Program-made: the position numbers and the translations under genes
Assembly (NCBI GenBank): GCA_942159475.1
Contig: OW804097.1
Location: 9,391,685 to 9,455,684, forward strand
Direction: 5' to 3'
Source of the DNA: Sthenelais limicola
Lineage: Eukaryota > Annelida > Polychaeta > Phyllodocida > Sigalionidae
DNA length: 64,000 nt
The notes under the pieces: model-generated
Told to the model about the DNA's origin: nothing
Seen by the model: the letters and a program-made list of their open reading frames with translations, nothing else
The model's database searches: none
Shown here: in pieces, positions 9,290-21,198 of the stretch
How positions within the stretch are numbered: the first letter of the stretch is position 1
How the letters are laid out: every line of letters starts with the position of its first letter

Positions 9290-12200
9290 TACTAATGTGT
9301 CTCTTAATAATTTCATTTGTATAGTGACATATTAATTGACCTATTATGCTGACCTTGTCATGAAGAATACAGATGGTTCATGATTGTTTTTGTCATGTTC
9401 TCACTTCTTACATGTCTGTGGGTAAGCACAATCATTCCTGACCATTTCCAATCATTTCCTACATTTAAGAGACATTATAAAAACTGATTTCCAGCCAATG
9501 TCTCTACGATGGGAAGTGTCTCTACAACGCATTTTGAGTTATTGATTGGCTCCATGAGTAAATATATTTTTTATAATTGTTTGTCATGTTATAACTTCTG
9601 CAATGTCTGAGTTTGAGCAAAACCATTCCTGACCATTTCCAATCATTTCCCACCACTTCAGAGACATTATAAACAATGTTTCCATGCCAATGTCTCTACG
9701 ATGGCATATGTCTCTACAACGCATTTTAAGTCATTGATTGATTCTAAGAGTTAAAATTGATTGTCACTCCCACTATTTGCAGAAATGGTTGACTGTATGT
9801 GGGGCACTGTGCAGGTCGAGAATTAGCTAATTCTAAAGCTAATTTGTCTCCCAATAATAGAATTTGCATATTGGTGTAGTGGTCGTGTGTTTTATGGGTT
9901 CCGGAATAGTGCAGTCCGGGAGTCCGAGACTGTCCGCTGGTTGATTCCAGTCCTTTCGGACTGACGCCAGAGGGCAGTCAAGGGCTCTCGGATCTATCCG
10001 AAGCACAGACCCTGGAAGAGTGGTCTGTAGCTTATTTACTATTATTTGTATTCATCACTTTATATTGTGTCTTTTCCTTGTATATTGTCATTTTATGCTA
10101 TGCAAATGTTCCTTTATGTGTTCGTACCCAATCTCTGGTTTTACTTATTCTTAACTTCGCTTTTATAAGAATATCTGTGATATCGATATTCTCCACACCT
10201 TGTTTATACTATTTCCTATTGTATATGTTCCCTTTCTGGCTGGTCCAGAAAGGGTTGGTCTAAGGTTGTGAGGTAATAAAACCAGAGTATGAGAGTAATT
10301 CTTGTTCCGTTTTATTCCTAAGCTAAGAGTCCCGAACCGAGTTCACTACAATTGGCATATTAATTCACCTTTTTATATGACCCTGTCATAACAAGTAAAT
10401 ATGGTTTATGATATATTAGGCCATGGAATCCCTCCTGACATGTCTGAGAGTGAGCACAATTATTTCTGAACATTTCCAATCATATTGAACCATTTCGGAG
10501 ACATGTTAAAAACTGTTTTCAAGACAATGTCTCTACGATGGCAAGTGTCTCTACAACGCATTTTGAGTAATTGATTGATTCCTAGAGTTTAAATGGATTT
10601 TCACTCCCAATATTTTGTAAAATGATTGATTGCATGTGGGGTAGTGTGCAGATCAGGAATTGGCCCATTTCAATGCTTATTTGTCTCTCAAGAATGAAAC
10701 CTAAATATTGAATTATTGATTGATCTATTAAAGCTGAACCTGTCATAACAAATAAATATGCTTTATGACTCTTGTTGTCATGGAATCACTTTTTACATGT
10801 CTGAGAGTGAGCACAACCATTTCCGACCATTTCCAATCATTTTCAACCATTTCAGAGACATGTCAATAACTAATTTCCAGGCAATGTCTCTACGATGGCA
10901 TGTGTCTCTACAACGCATTTTGAGTAATTGATTGATTCCTAGAGTTGAAATTGATTTTCACTCCCAATATTTTGTAAAATGGTTGATTGCATGCGGGGTA
11001 GTGTGCAGATCAGGAATTAGTTCATTTCAATGGTAATTTTTCTCTCAAGAATGAAATCTAAATATTGAATTATTGATTGACCTATTAAAGCTGACCCTGT
11101 CATAACAAATAAATATGGTTTATGACTCTTTAGTCATGGACTGACTTTGTACATGTCTGAGAGTGAGCACAACCATTTCCGACCATTTCCAATCATTCTC
11201 AACCATTTCAGAGACATGTTAAAAGCCCATTCCCAGACAATGTCTCTACGATGGGAAGTGTCTCTACAACGCATTTTTGGTTATTGATTAATTCATAGAG
11301 TTAAAATTGATTTTCAATCCCAAAATTTCGTTTAATGGGTTATTTCATGTGGGGTTGTGTGCAGGTCAGGAATTAGCTCATTTCAATGCTTATTTGTCTC
11401 CCAATAAAGAACTTTGCATATCAAAATATCAATTGACCTATTATTGCTGACCCTGTCACAATGAATAAATATGGTTCATGTCTCTTTTTGTAATAGTAAC
11501 ACTTCGTACATGTCTGAGAGTGAGCACAATCATTCCTGACCATTTCCAATCATTTTCAACCATTTCAAAGACATATCAATAACTCATTCCCAGGAAATGT
11601 CTCTACGATTGCATGTGTCTCTACAACGCATTTTGAATTATTGATTGATTCCAAGAGTTAAAATTGTTTTTCATTTCCAAAATGTTGTGAAATGGTTGAC
11701 TACATTCGGGGCAGTGTGCAGGTTTGGAATTAGCTCATTTAAATTCTAATTGCTGTCCCAAAAATAAAATTTGCAAATTGACATATCAATAGACCTAGTA
11801 TATCTGACCCTTTCATAACAAATACATATTTTTTATAACTCTTTGTGTCAAGGAATCACTTTTTACATGTCTGAGAGTGAACACACCCATTTCCGACCAT
11901 TTCCAATCATTTTCAACCATTTCAGAGACATGTCAATAACTCATTTCCAGGCAATGTCTCTACGATGGCAAGTGTCTCTACAACGCATTTTGGGTTATTG
12001 ATTGATTAATAGAGTTAAAATTGATTTTCATTCCCAAAATTTTGTGAAATGGTTGACTGCAAGTGGGGTAGTGTGCAGATTTGGAATTAGCTCATTTCAA
12101 TGCTAATTTATCTCCAAATAAGGAAATATGCAAATTGATTTATTAAATGACCTGTTATGGTTGAACCTGTCATAAAGAATAAATATGGTTTATGGTTATT

Positions 12201-13520
12201 TTTGTCATGGAATACCTTCTCACATGTCGGAGAATGAGCACAACCATTTCCGGCCATTTCCAATCATTTTCAACCATTTCAGAGACATATTAAAATCTGA
12301 TTCTCAGACAATGTCTTTACGATGGCAAGTGTCTCTACAACGCATTTTGGGTTATTGATTGATTTATAGAGTTAAAATTGATTTTCATTCCCAAAATTTT
12401 GTGAAATGGTTGACTGCATGTCGGGTAGTGTGCATGTTTGAAATTAGCTCATTTCAATGTTAATTTGTCTCCAAATAATGAAATTTGGATTTGGATATAT
12501 TAATTGACCTTTTATGACTGGCCCTGTCATAACAAATAAATATGGTTTATGTTTTTTTTGTTATGGTATCACTTGTCACATGTCTGAGAATAAGCACATC
12601 CATTTTAAACCATCTCCAATCATTTTCAACCATTTCAGAGACATGTCAATAACTCATTTCCAGGCAATGTCTCTACGATGGCATGTGTCTCTACAACGCA
12701 TTTTGGGTTATTGATTGATTCATAGAGTTAAATTGTTTTTTATTTCCAGAATTTTGTGAAATTGTTGACTGCATGTGGGATAGTGTGCATGTTTGAAATT
12801 AGCTCATTTCAATGTTAATTTGTCTCCAAATAATAAAATTTGGATATTGATGTATTTATTGACATGTTATGGCTGACCCTGTCATAACAAATAAATATGG
12901 TTTATGGTATTTTTTGTTATGGTATCACTTGTCACATGTCTGAGAGTGAGCACAACCATTTCTAACCATTTCCAATCATTTTCAACCATTTCAGAAACAT
13001 GTCAATAACTCATTTCCAGGCAATGTCTCTACGATGGCATGTGTCTCTACAACGCATTTTGGGTTATTGATTGATTCATATAGTTAAAATTGTTTTTTAT
13101 TTCCAGAATTTTGTGAAATGGTTGACTGCATGTGGGAAAGTGTGCATGTTTGAAATTTGCTAATTTCAATGTTAATTTGTCTCCAAATACTGAAATTCGG
13201 ATATTGATATATTAATTGAGCTTTTATGGCTGACCCTGTCATAACAAATAAATATGGTTTATGTTTTTTTTTGTTTTGGTATCACTTGTCACATGTCTGA
13301 GAATGAGCACAACCATTTCTAACCATTTCCAATCATTTTCAATCATTTCAGAAACATATTAAAAACTGATTCCCAGGCAATGTCTCTACGATGGCAAGTG
13401 TCTCTACAACGCATTTGAAGTTATTGAATAATCTCCAGAGTTAAAACTAATTGTCTTACCCTACAATATGTAAAATCGTTCACTAGATGGGGGGGAATGT
13501 ATATGTTGGATATGAATTCA
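9290..13520 (+). repeat. 357-bp satellite array with paired TCTCTAC boxes
   Basis: The box TGTCTCTACGATGG starts at 10528, 10885, 11241, 11598, 11955, 12312 (TGTCTTTACGATGG), 12668, 13024 and 13381, a period of 356-357 bp. Two earlier boxes are at 9499 and 9691, the first unit being shortened by about 165 bp. Each unit has box A (TGTCTCTACGATGG) and, 18 bp later, box B (TGTCTCTACAACGCATTTTG). An AT-rich body follows, with repeated CATTTCC words before the next box A. The boxes are almost invariant, while the body varies more between copies. There is no coding capacity. The unit is about twice a nucleosome repeat. Function is unknown; a protein-binding site comparable in concept to a CENP-B box is speculation. 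Confidence 0.92.
9875..10350 (+). mobile_element. Solo LTR inserted in the satellite
   Basis: The 476-bp segment begins TGTAGTGG and ends TTCACTACA. It contains an AATAAA signal near 10274 and is flanked on both sides by the 5-bp duplication ATTGG (9870-9874 and 10351-10355). Removing LTR plus one duplication (481 bp) turns the 837-bp distance between neighbouring satellite boxes into 356 bp, the normal period. It is therefore a clean insertion followed by LTR-LTR recombination. Its ends resemble those of the LTR at 2253-2677, but the bodies differ. Confidence 0.9.
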
Positions 13521-13744
13521 TTTTAATGACAATTTCTGAATTAATGATGCAATATCCTTATGGTTAATTCAAATCGCCTAAAATGGCAGGCCCTATCAAA
13601 CAAATAAAATATCTTTCCTGACATTTTTGGTCATGGAAATATTGATTCCCTAGCGAGGAGTGATCAAAACTATTTTGGACCACTTCCAACCATTTGCATG
13701 ACCATCATACCTGTTTTCCTAAGCTTTCCATCTTTCCTTGAAAA

Positions 13745-13813
13745 TGTCTCTACAACGCAGTGTCTCTACAACGCAGAATGTCTCTACAACGCATGCTGTG
13801 TCTCTACAACGCA
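13745..13813 (+). repeat. Cluster of four TGTCTCTACAACGCA boxes
   Basis: Four copies of box B start at 13745, 13761, 13779 and 13799, only 16-20 bp apart and without the rest of the satellite unit. The conserved word is duplicated independently of the 357-bp body. Confidence 0.85.
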
Positions 13814-14159
13814 CAACTTTTATTTCTTTAATAACTCCTTTGTCAATTATCTTATCAACACAATTCTTTGGGAATTGATAGTCCATGGCGGTACCAACAG
13901 TTTAAATGCAAAAACTTGATCATCAGCAATATTCTGATCTTGTTATCAAAAAGAAATCAGGGTCTAATTTGGATCAGAGAAAAATGAAAATTAAGTGCAA
14001 AGTTCACTTGCTTCTAGCAGTAGACACGGACATCCTACATTCTTTATTTCTGGAGATCACACAGGTACATGTGTCTACTCTTGGAAAATATATAAAAAAC
14101 ATTGCTTAATTGCAGCCATTTAGGTTAGACAGGGGTAATTAGTCTCAAAGGTGTGGTGA

Positions 14160-14485
14160 GCGTCGTAGAGACATTGATTTTGTGAAGTAAGTTTGGAAAG
14201 TCATAACTCAGTGGTATTTTATTCAAACTCTTGCCAAATTGAGAATCAATAGGCCCAAACTGTCTACTTTAGGCCTGCAAAAGGAGAATTGATTCTGAGA
14301 ACTTTTCTCTCATGGCCCAGAGTGCATGAAATGTAGTCCGTTCGCTGGCCCTGGTCATATATATATTGTATTTTTATTCTGAATCGAGCAACTACATCAT
14401 ATTTCCAGAAAAGGACGCGAGCCTCTCTAATTTTGAGATCTTCCTGGGGTATCCTATAATACTCATACCAGTTTTCAAAGAACAT
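14160..14485 (-). repeat. Right inverted arm of the 10-kb TCTCTAC-box block
   Basis: Begins with GCGTCGTAGAGACA, the exact complement of the outermost left box. It continues outward to a segment around 14325-14450 that is the inverted counterpart of 4066-4148 (shared AATGTAGTCCGTTCGCTG and GAGATCTTCC on the plus strand). Read on the minus strand it keeps an open frame (14485-14264) with a PQEDLKIREARVLFWKYD stretch that I cannot assign to a family. Confidence 0.5.
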
Positions 14486-14489
14486 GATA

Positions 14490-15590
14490 TCGGGATGTAC
14501 AGAGATCAGTCCGAATCAAAACACAAAATACATCATCAAATTTACTCCCAAGCTCCTATCATTACTCTATTTACTAACCTATTGCCAATTATTTTTATTC
14601 TACTATTGACTTCTGTAATATATCAATACCGACTCTTTCATAGAGTTCAATGTCATTGTCCTGTCGGTTTTCAAGTAATATTACTCTATCAAATTACTTC
14701 AGTTTAAATACCACTGACTAAGAGCTGGGTATAAGAAAACTTCTTAAATACTAACAACAATAAGTCATTAAATCATTAACAAGGTTGTTATACAATAAAA
14801 TGAAAATAGGTCATGTGAATATTGCATAGTTTAAATGTAAAGGTATAAAGGTATCGATGTATCGACCATATTCCAAGGACTTACATGCCTTTTATAATTA
14901 TTCTGGTTTATTCATACAAGTAAATACCACCATGTTTTTTGGAATTACATCCAAATATTTGATCTGTTTATTACAACAGTACATTCTGTGAGACTTAGTC
15001 ACTTGCCAAATATTCGTCATACTCCGCAAAATACTTTTTTAAGATATTTTTAAGATATTTTTAAGATATTGTCTTATCTGTATCCTAGTCTTTGATGTGC
15101 CCTCTAGCCTATAATAAAATGGTGAGTAAGCTTCATCCCTCCATCCCCACCCACCCACCACTATCCCCCTTAAGAGAAAATATTCTCTTGAATTATTATT
15201 TTGAGTACAACAAACTTACATTTTTTTACATTATGAACCAACTATACTATCTACTATAGCTGCAATCAAAATATAATTCTTAGGGACATGAGAGCAACCT
15301 CCAAGTTTCCGGCAATTTTCCAACATATTCCATGGGAAATATGGATAATTATTGTGTCTTTAATCTCCCCATGCCCTAATATTATTAAAGTATGCCCCCC
15401 CCCCCCCCACACACTTTTCCTAAGCCTCTGTGCTATCAGGTGGCGGCTGGAAGAAAGACCTAGATTTTATCCAGAATCTTGGTCACCTATTTGTCTATTT
15501 TTCTTACACTGAACTGTATAACCATAGACAAATAAAGTTTTTATCAATCAAATTCAATCCAAAGACACACACAATATAGTATTTATGCTC
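14490..15590. other. Unrecognised spacer
   Basis: AT-rich, with a short run of C near 15393-15408. I see no convincing gene or repeat. Confidence 0.4.
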
Positions 15591-15639
15591 TACTCTAGGC
15601 CCTCCTCCATGCCGTCTGTGGTGGTGTGTTGGTGGTGGT

Positions 15640-17130
15640 GTTGGTCGCAAGTATGGCAAGCCATTTGTGTTATCATTTGATAAACAGTGTTTATCAGTCG
15701 ATAAACACTGTTTATCAGTCGATAAACACTGTTTATCAACCTAAAACACTGTTTTTCATTTGAAAAAAAATGTTTTACATCAACACTGTGTCTTTCAAGT
15801 AATATCATCATTCAAATAGGAAACCACTGTTGAACAGTGTTTTTTCAAAAATGAAACACTGTTTTAGTTGGATAAACAGCGTTTTGCTATTGAAACACAA
15901 TGTTTTGCTTGATAAACCTTTTCTCAACATAAAACAGGGTTTCGCTTCAATATAGAGTTTTTTGAGGAAACTTGCATATCAACCAATATCGATACTTGAG
16001 CTTGATATTATTATTTTCATTTCGAAAACCTGTTTTTTTCTTGGAAAAACAGTGTTTCTCCTTGAAAAACAGTGTTTCTGCTCGATAAACAATGTTTCTC
16101 CTGGACAAAAATACTGTATCTCTGTTGCCCACTACCCCGATAGCCCAACACTATGGTTACCCACTAACCCTAGTTGCCCACCATTCCTGGCTGCCCTACA
16201 TGTGAGTGAGTGAAGGGAGGTGGGGAAGCATGGGGGGGGAGGGGGTGGGTGGAGCATGACCAGATATTTGACCAGCTGTCAGGAGGTGCCACCCTCTGGT
16301 GTGGCTCTGTACAAGCCTCTGACATGAGTCAGTCTATCTCACATACCTGGAACCTGGAAGTAGTTCACTTATCGTTACAAACTGGAAATAAGGGTTAATG
16401 GGTACCTGTAGTGGGCAACAAGAGTTGGTGGGTAACCATAGTGTTGGGCTATCGGGGTACTGGGCAACTCAGGGTAGTGGGCAACAGAGATACAGTGTGT
16501 GTGAGGGGTCCAACAGGGGTGGGAGTCTAAACCAATGTTTATATTTAAAAATGCAACTTTCCTGTACCACATTATACATAAGTCGTTCCATAGAAAGGCA
16601 TCAGGAGGAACACAACTTTCCTTACAGACGATGTAATGGTACCCATTTACATGTGAACACATAAAAAACAGGGCCAGTACTGCGAGTTCTGTATAAGTGA
16701 GAAGACCAGGGGTATTTGAGCAATGTAAGGAAGTTTAGAGGTGGTCTAAATCCGCCCTGTAGGGGGCGGGTCGGTTGCGCAAAGTCAAGGTGAAACACTG
16801 TTTATCAAGGAAAAATATTGTTTATCACATTTAAACTCTGGAATCGATATCAAGGAGAAACACTGTTTATCAAATTTAAAGTCTGCTATTGTTATATAGG
16901 AAAAGCACTGTTTATAAAACTAAAAACTTCTATCAATATCAACCTTTAGCTCTGAAAGTACCGTTGTCACTTGATATACAAAATCTTTCAAACAACTATA
17001 TATATCAAGGAGAAACACTGTTTCACTTTGAATAAGATTGTTTTAGCTCAATAAACACTGTTTATCAGGTACAGTACAGTACTTTGATAAACAGTATTCA
17101 GCGAATTATTACACAAATGGCTTGCCATAA
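15640..17130. repeat. Palindrome-rich element built on AAACACTGTTTATC
   Basis: The word AAACACTGTTTATC and its reverse GATAAACAGTG occur many times, often back to back (15676-15740), giving local palindromes. The outer ends are inverted: TATGGCAAGCCATTTGTGT at about 15653 and ACACAAATGGCTTGCCATA at about 17112. Unit order and spacing are irregular. A related but shorter stretch is at 30190-30290. This looks like a fold-back type element or a tandemly amplified palindrome; no coding region is visible. Confidence 0.7.
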
Positions 17131-17425
17131 TCAGCTCCGGGCTCTGTGGGGGCAGTGGTGTGGTGGCAGCAAGAAGGTCCTGTTAGTGCCCCTGAGTGCA
17201 TGGTGCCAGACAGACCTGGCTGTGAATAGCTTGTTACGGTATGTATGTATTTATATTTCTTATTTCCAGTTTGTAACGATAAGTGAACTACTAGGTTCCA
17301 GGTATGTGAGATAGACTGACTCATGTCAGAGGCTTGTACAGAGGCACACCAGAGGGCAGCACCTCCTGTCAAATATCTGGTCATGCTCCCCCCCCCCCCC
17401 TCCTCCATGCTCCTTTTCAGCTTGA
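16106..17425. repeat. Two nested long inverted repeats
   Basis: First pair: 16106-16178 (TGTTGCCCACTACCCCGAT...) matches 16410-16495 in reverse complement. Second pair: about 16205-16395 matches about 17255-17425 in reverse complement over roughly 170 bp, including AGTCAGTCTATCTCACATAC and GTTCACTTATCGTTAC. A diverged relative of the first pair occurs near 31410-31490. The two pairs could form large stem-loops. Confidence 0.75.
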
Positions 17426-17429
17426 CATG

Positions 17430-18255
17430 AATGTATAGAATTGGTTGACATGAATACATTCCTAAAATTTTTCCCTTTAATTCAGTGGGAAATTCCTATG
17501 CTAAAAAGCATTGAGTGTATAGGCTATTCCTTCCCAGAGCCATTCCTTCCCAGCTGCTAAGCAAGAAAAACTAGCTGCTCATGAGGGAATTCCTTCAGTC
17601 CCATACAGTTTCAATTATGTTTCTCTGGGAACTTTCCTACAACTTTTCCTTCACACCAAGCAGAGGTAATCCCGTTGGAATTTAATACACAGTTTCTCTC
17701 CTTGAACCACTCTCCATTTTGAACAATAGTCTTCAAGGTACATGGTAAATGATGGGACATGCCTTGTCCTCACTACATATGTCCTGGGGTGATCTTGATA
17801 GTAGAAATAATGCAACGATGAGTCAAGAGTGGCCAGTTCCTAAGGAAAACACCTCCGCGCAGTGCCATAACAGGAGGAGAAGTGTATAAGAAGGATTAGG
17901 AGCGCAACATCACAATGATATTAGAACCAACTTGTCTCACAACCTTTATGATGTCACAGGGGGGCGTGGCTTGGTGTGGAGAGGAAACCAGGAATATCTC
18001 CATCGATGGGTCGATTATATAATCTCAAAATCCTGTGCGTAAAGAAGTAACACAGGGACGGCAGGCGGGCACCTAGTCCCATCAACAACCTTGTTACCTT
18101 GGGATAATCCCAGTTAATCCCCAAGTAAGTATTTCAGCTAACTGAAATATTATCCCTTGGCAACACTCCGTTGCCATTGCTTTTTTCGCCCATGGTTGAC
18201 ACGAATACATCAAGAATACATCAAATATCATCAAGTATTGGGTCACAGTTCAATG
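17430..18255. other. Unrecognised spacer
   Basis: Ordinary-composition DNA without a recognisable gene. It ends where the LINE tail at about 18256 begins. Confidence 0.4.
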
Positions 18256-19870
18256 AAGAACATTGTCATTTTATTTTATTTATTTTATGTCTCATATTAT
18301 CAATACAAGTTGTTAAAGTTGTTACTAGACCCTTTCTTGGCACTTTGTTTTGTTGTTCCATCGTTATACATCATGGTTTTCTGTTTCTATTTTTGAGAGG
18401 TGCTTCTATACTAATTGACAATATGATTGTTATCCTTATAGCTCTATTTCACATTTATACTTCGATACTTTGGTGGTCACCCTGTGACAGTTTTTGCTTT
18501 TGCTTTTACAGGCATGATTTGTTGTATGTCCGTTTATGTATATAAATATGAATAGATAAATATATCACAGGCTCTTATCTGAGCTGACCTCAGGTCCCAC
18601 AGAGAATCATTTGCATTCTGATGAACACTCAGAGTGCCACCCAGCCGGGTGTCTGTTCACAGGGTGGGCCGATTGCCGATTGCATTCTTACGACCACTGG
18701 TCATGCCATCCTGTGTTTTATTACATACGTATGTGATTACAGAGGGCCTGATTCGGGGGTGCCATTAGAAATCTCGTATCGCATACGTATGTGATTTGGA
18801 CCGAACTACTTTCAATGCCGTCACGGCGGTACGTTTGCTAGTTCAAGTGACCAGCAGCAAACAGCAAGATGTGTATTTGCCAGAGCTAATATCAGCGGTG
18901 GAAGTCTTATTCTCCATGTTGAGAAATAATTTGAGTAATATGATATGTATTGCTTATTTATTGTCTAAATAAAGACGAACATTATGGTTTGTTGACACTT
19001 TTTGTGAAAGGAATCATGTATCGGTAACCAAGGAGAGAAGAAATAGTCCCCACTTCGAAGAATCAAAATATGGCGAGACCTATGAGAATAAACTAATTAA
19101 ATAACTTCAAAATCCAGAGAATATTCGATTATTTAAAGAATTATTCAGTCATAGATGGTCAAAATTAAATGAATCGGTGGAAAGAAACACCTAGAGTAGT
19201 GAACAATCTGCGTAGTAATATCAAGTATTTCCGGGTAAATTAACTTCCGTCGTGCTCGAACATCGCCGTCATGGCCAAAGATCGATGGAAATGAAGGTAA
19301 AATGCTATTAAAATTGTGTTAATCTTGTTGATCTAGTATGAAATAAATACCGAATAGCCCTCTGTCGATGTCAAATCGATCTCGATGTCGGGTCAAAGCG
19401 CACTCCACTGTTGTGCGCTTTGACCCTCCGTCTCAATCGATTTGACATCGACATTGGGCTATTCGGTATAATAGTCGATTATACTTTGACTTGGTCTTTT
19501 AATGTAGACTTGTACCTAAGTTGACATCCGGTTGTGCAGGTAGCCTTTTGCATTCTCTTCTTTCTTCTAGAAAGAGAATTTTGTGTCATATGGTGTTCTC
19601 TTGTGCTATCAGTCTTTTCTAGACTGTGGGCTATTCTGAGAAATGAATTTTGGGTGGTTTGGAGTTTCTCTAGGTGCCATTTTTGAGCTGGGATATAGAT
19701 ATCACAGAAGTCTATCACTGGTCGCACCACGGTGGTATATATTAACATGGTGTTTTTGACCGTTAGTGCTATTCTTATTTTTGAGGTGGCTTTTAGTCTT
19801 TTGGTAATTTGGTCGGTTTTGACTAAACATGGCTGTTGAATGTCAGGGTCTGGTCTATTGTAAGTCCCAG
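18256..19870 (-). mobile_element. 5'-truncated LINE 3' segment, copy 1
   Basis: Minus-strand LINE: a short RT C-terminal fragment (19870-19480) followed by about 1.2 kb of non-coding sequence. It ends in an AT-rich tail of ATAAAATAAATAAAAT type at 18256-18290. The whole segment is repeated with only scattered substitutions at 27207-28728. Homology stops at 19870, where this copy is truncated. The long tail behind the ORF is unusual and may be a genuine 3' UTR or another repeat captured by the LINE. Confidence 0.75.
19348..19468. repeat. Long imperfect hairpin within LINE copy 1
   Basis: The ends TACCGAATAGCCC and GGGCTATTCGGTA pair. Inside them, GTCGATGTCAAATCGAT pairs with ATCGATTTGACATCGAC and GGGTCAAAGCGCAC with GTGCGCTTTGACCC, around a short loop. 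The equivalent place in LINE copy 2 (28279-28320) keeps only the outer edge, so the palindrome was lost there or gained here. Confidence 0.85.
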
Positions 19871-19871
19871 G
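19479..19871 (-). pseudogene. LINE RT C-terminal fragment
   Basis: The translation contains ITKRLKATSKIRIALTVKNT, then TMLIYTTVVRPVIDFCDIYI and LEKLQTTQNSFLRIA. This is the region behind the RT palm in Jockey/CR1-like LINEs. The catalytic FADD region is absent here but present in copy 2 at about 28890-29230. Confidence 0.75.
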
Positions 19872-20101
19872 TGTTTTCTCCCAAAACTGCAATGTTGCCT
19901 GAAATCAGAAATCTTCATAACGACAAGCCCAGTTTCATATGAGCTTTCATTCTTATGATATTGTTGTTGATACGTTGAGTGTTGACTCTGATGTTTGAAC
20001 ATATGAGGGCAAGAGGTATGTCTAGCCAAATAGCTCCTGATTGAACCAGTTTCTGTTAATATATTATCTCTAACAAGTATAATAGAGTTCTGTTGCCAGA
20101 A

Positions 20102-20250
20102 AATGTACAAATCACCTTCAGCAATCCCCTCAAATAAACCAATTTTCAGAGAAAAATAAAGTTCAATATGCAGTTCAACCTAACCAAACAGAATCACTGC
20201 AATGCCACATATAACCAAATTCACCTAGTATCGACCAAATTGCAGCCTAA
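20102..20250. mobile_element. MITE family B, partial copy
   Basis: Matches the TA-flanked MITE described at 58339-58575: AAATGTACA, CAAATAAACCAATTTTCAGA, TTCAACCTAACCAAACAG and CCAAATTGCAGCCTAAT in the same order. The right third is replaced by the 30-bp tandem array. Confidence 0.75.
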
Positions 20251-20251
20251 T

Positions 20252-20763
20252 CTGTAAACTGTCCCAGAAGAAAGGCCCATACTATGAACTGTCCCAGAAG
20301 AAGGACCCATACTATGAATTGTCCCAGAAGAAAGGCCCATACTATGAACTGTCCCAGAAGAAGGGCCCATACTATGAACTGTCCCAGAAGAAGGGCCCAT
20401 ACTATGAACTGTCCCAGAAGAAGGGCCCATACTATGAACTGTCCCAGAAGAAGGGCCCATACTATGAACTGTCCCAGAAGAAGGGCCCATACTATTAACT
20501 GTTCCAGAAGAAGGGCCCATACTATTAACTGTTCCAGAAGAAGGGCCCATACTATGAACTGTCCCAGAAGAAGGGCCCATACTATGAACTGTCCCAGAAG
20601 AAAGGCCCATACTATGAATTGTCCCAGAAGAAAGGCCCATACTATGAACTGTCCCAGAAGAAGGGCCCATACTATTAACTGTTCCAGAAGAAGGGCCCAT
20701 ACTATTAACTGTTCCAGAAGAAGGGCCCATACTATGAACTGTCCCAGAAGAAGGGCCCATACT
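20252..20763. repeat. 30-bp minisatellite with a 6-unit (180-bp) higher-order period
   Basis: About 17 copies of a 30-bp unit beginning ACTATGAACTGTCCCAGAAG and ending AAGGGCCCAT. A variant pair (ATTAACTGTTCC) occurs at 20491/20521 and again at 20671/20701, and an AATTG variant recurs likewise, so a block of six units was duplicated. Both strands are open for more than 180 codons with 10-residue peptide repeats; this follows from a unit length divisible by three and is not evidence for a gene. Confidence 0.92.
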
Positions 20764-21198
20764 GCCCCAGAACAAAGTCAATATCTATACCCTTCATATG
20801 GCATCTGTAAGCTTCTGTCACAATATTTAATTCCTTGAACATTGTCCATCCAGCTTTCACCCCGGGGTATTCTATGTGATATATTTGTTAAAATGTATGT
20901 ATAATGGAATTGTCTCTGCTCGACTCTAGAGCCACAGTACTTGTTTGTGTGTGTGTTGCCAGGGGCGACGATGCTCCCGCGTCTTTGGGTGATCGCGTCC
21001 TTCCGCAGTTGTATGGTAGCCATACTGGCGTTTGGTGTAAAAAAATGTTTTCTTGTCGAGTAATCCTGGGTGGTTGCTAATGTCTCTGGTCAACTGTTCG
21101 TTTTGCCTCAGTGTGCATAGTGGACCAAACTGTTGGACTCGGCAGGGATTGCAAAAAGAAACATTCGCCATAAGAAATCGTGCAGGGCCAGCTACAGT

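Noticed and set aside
20221..20838. Two open frames of about 185 codons on opposite strands
   Set aside because: Products of the 30-bp tandem repeat, length divisible by three.
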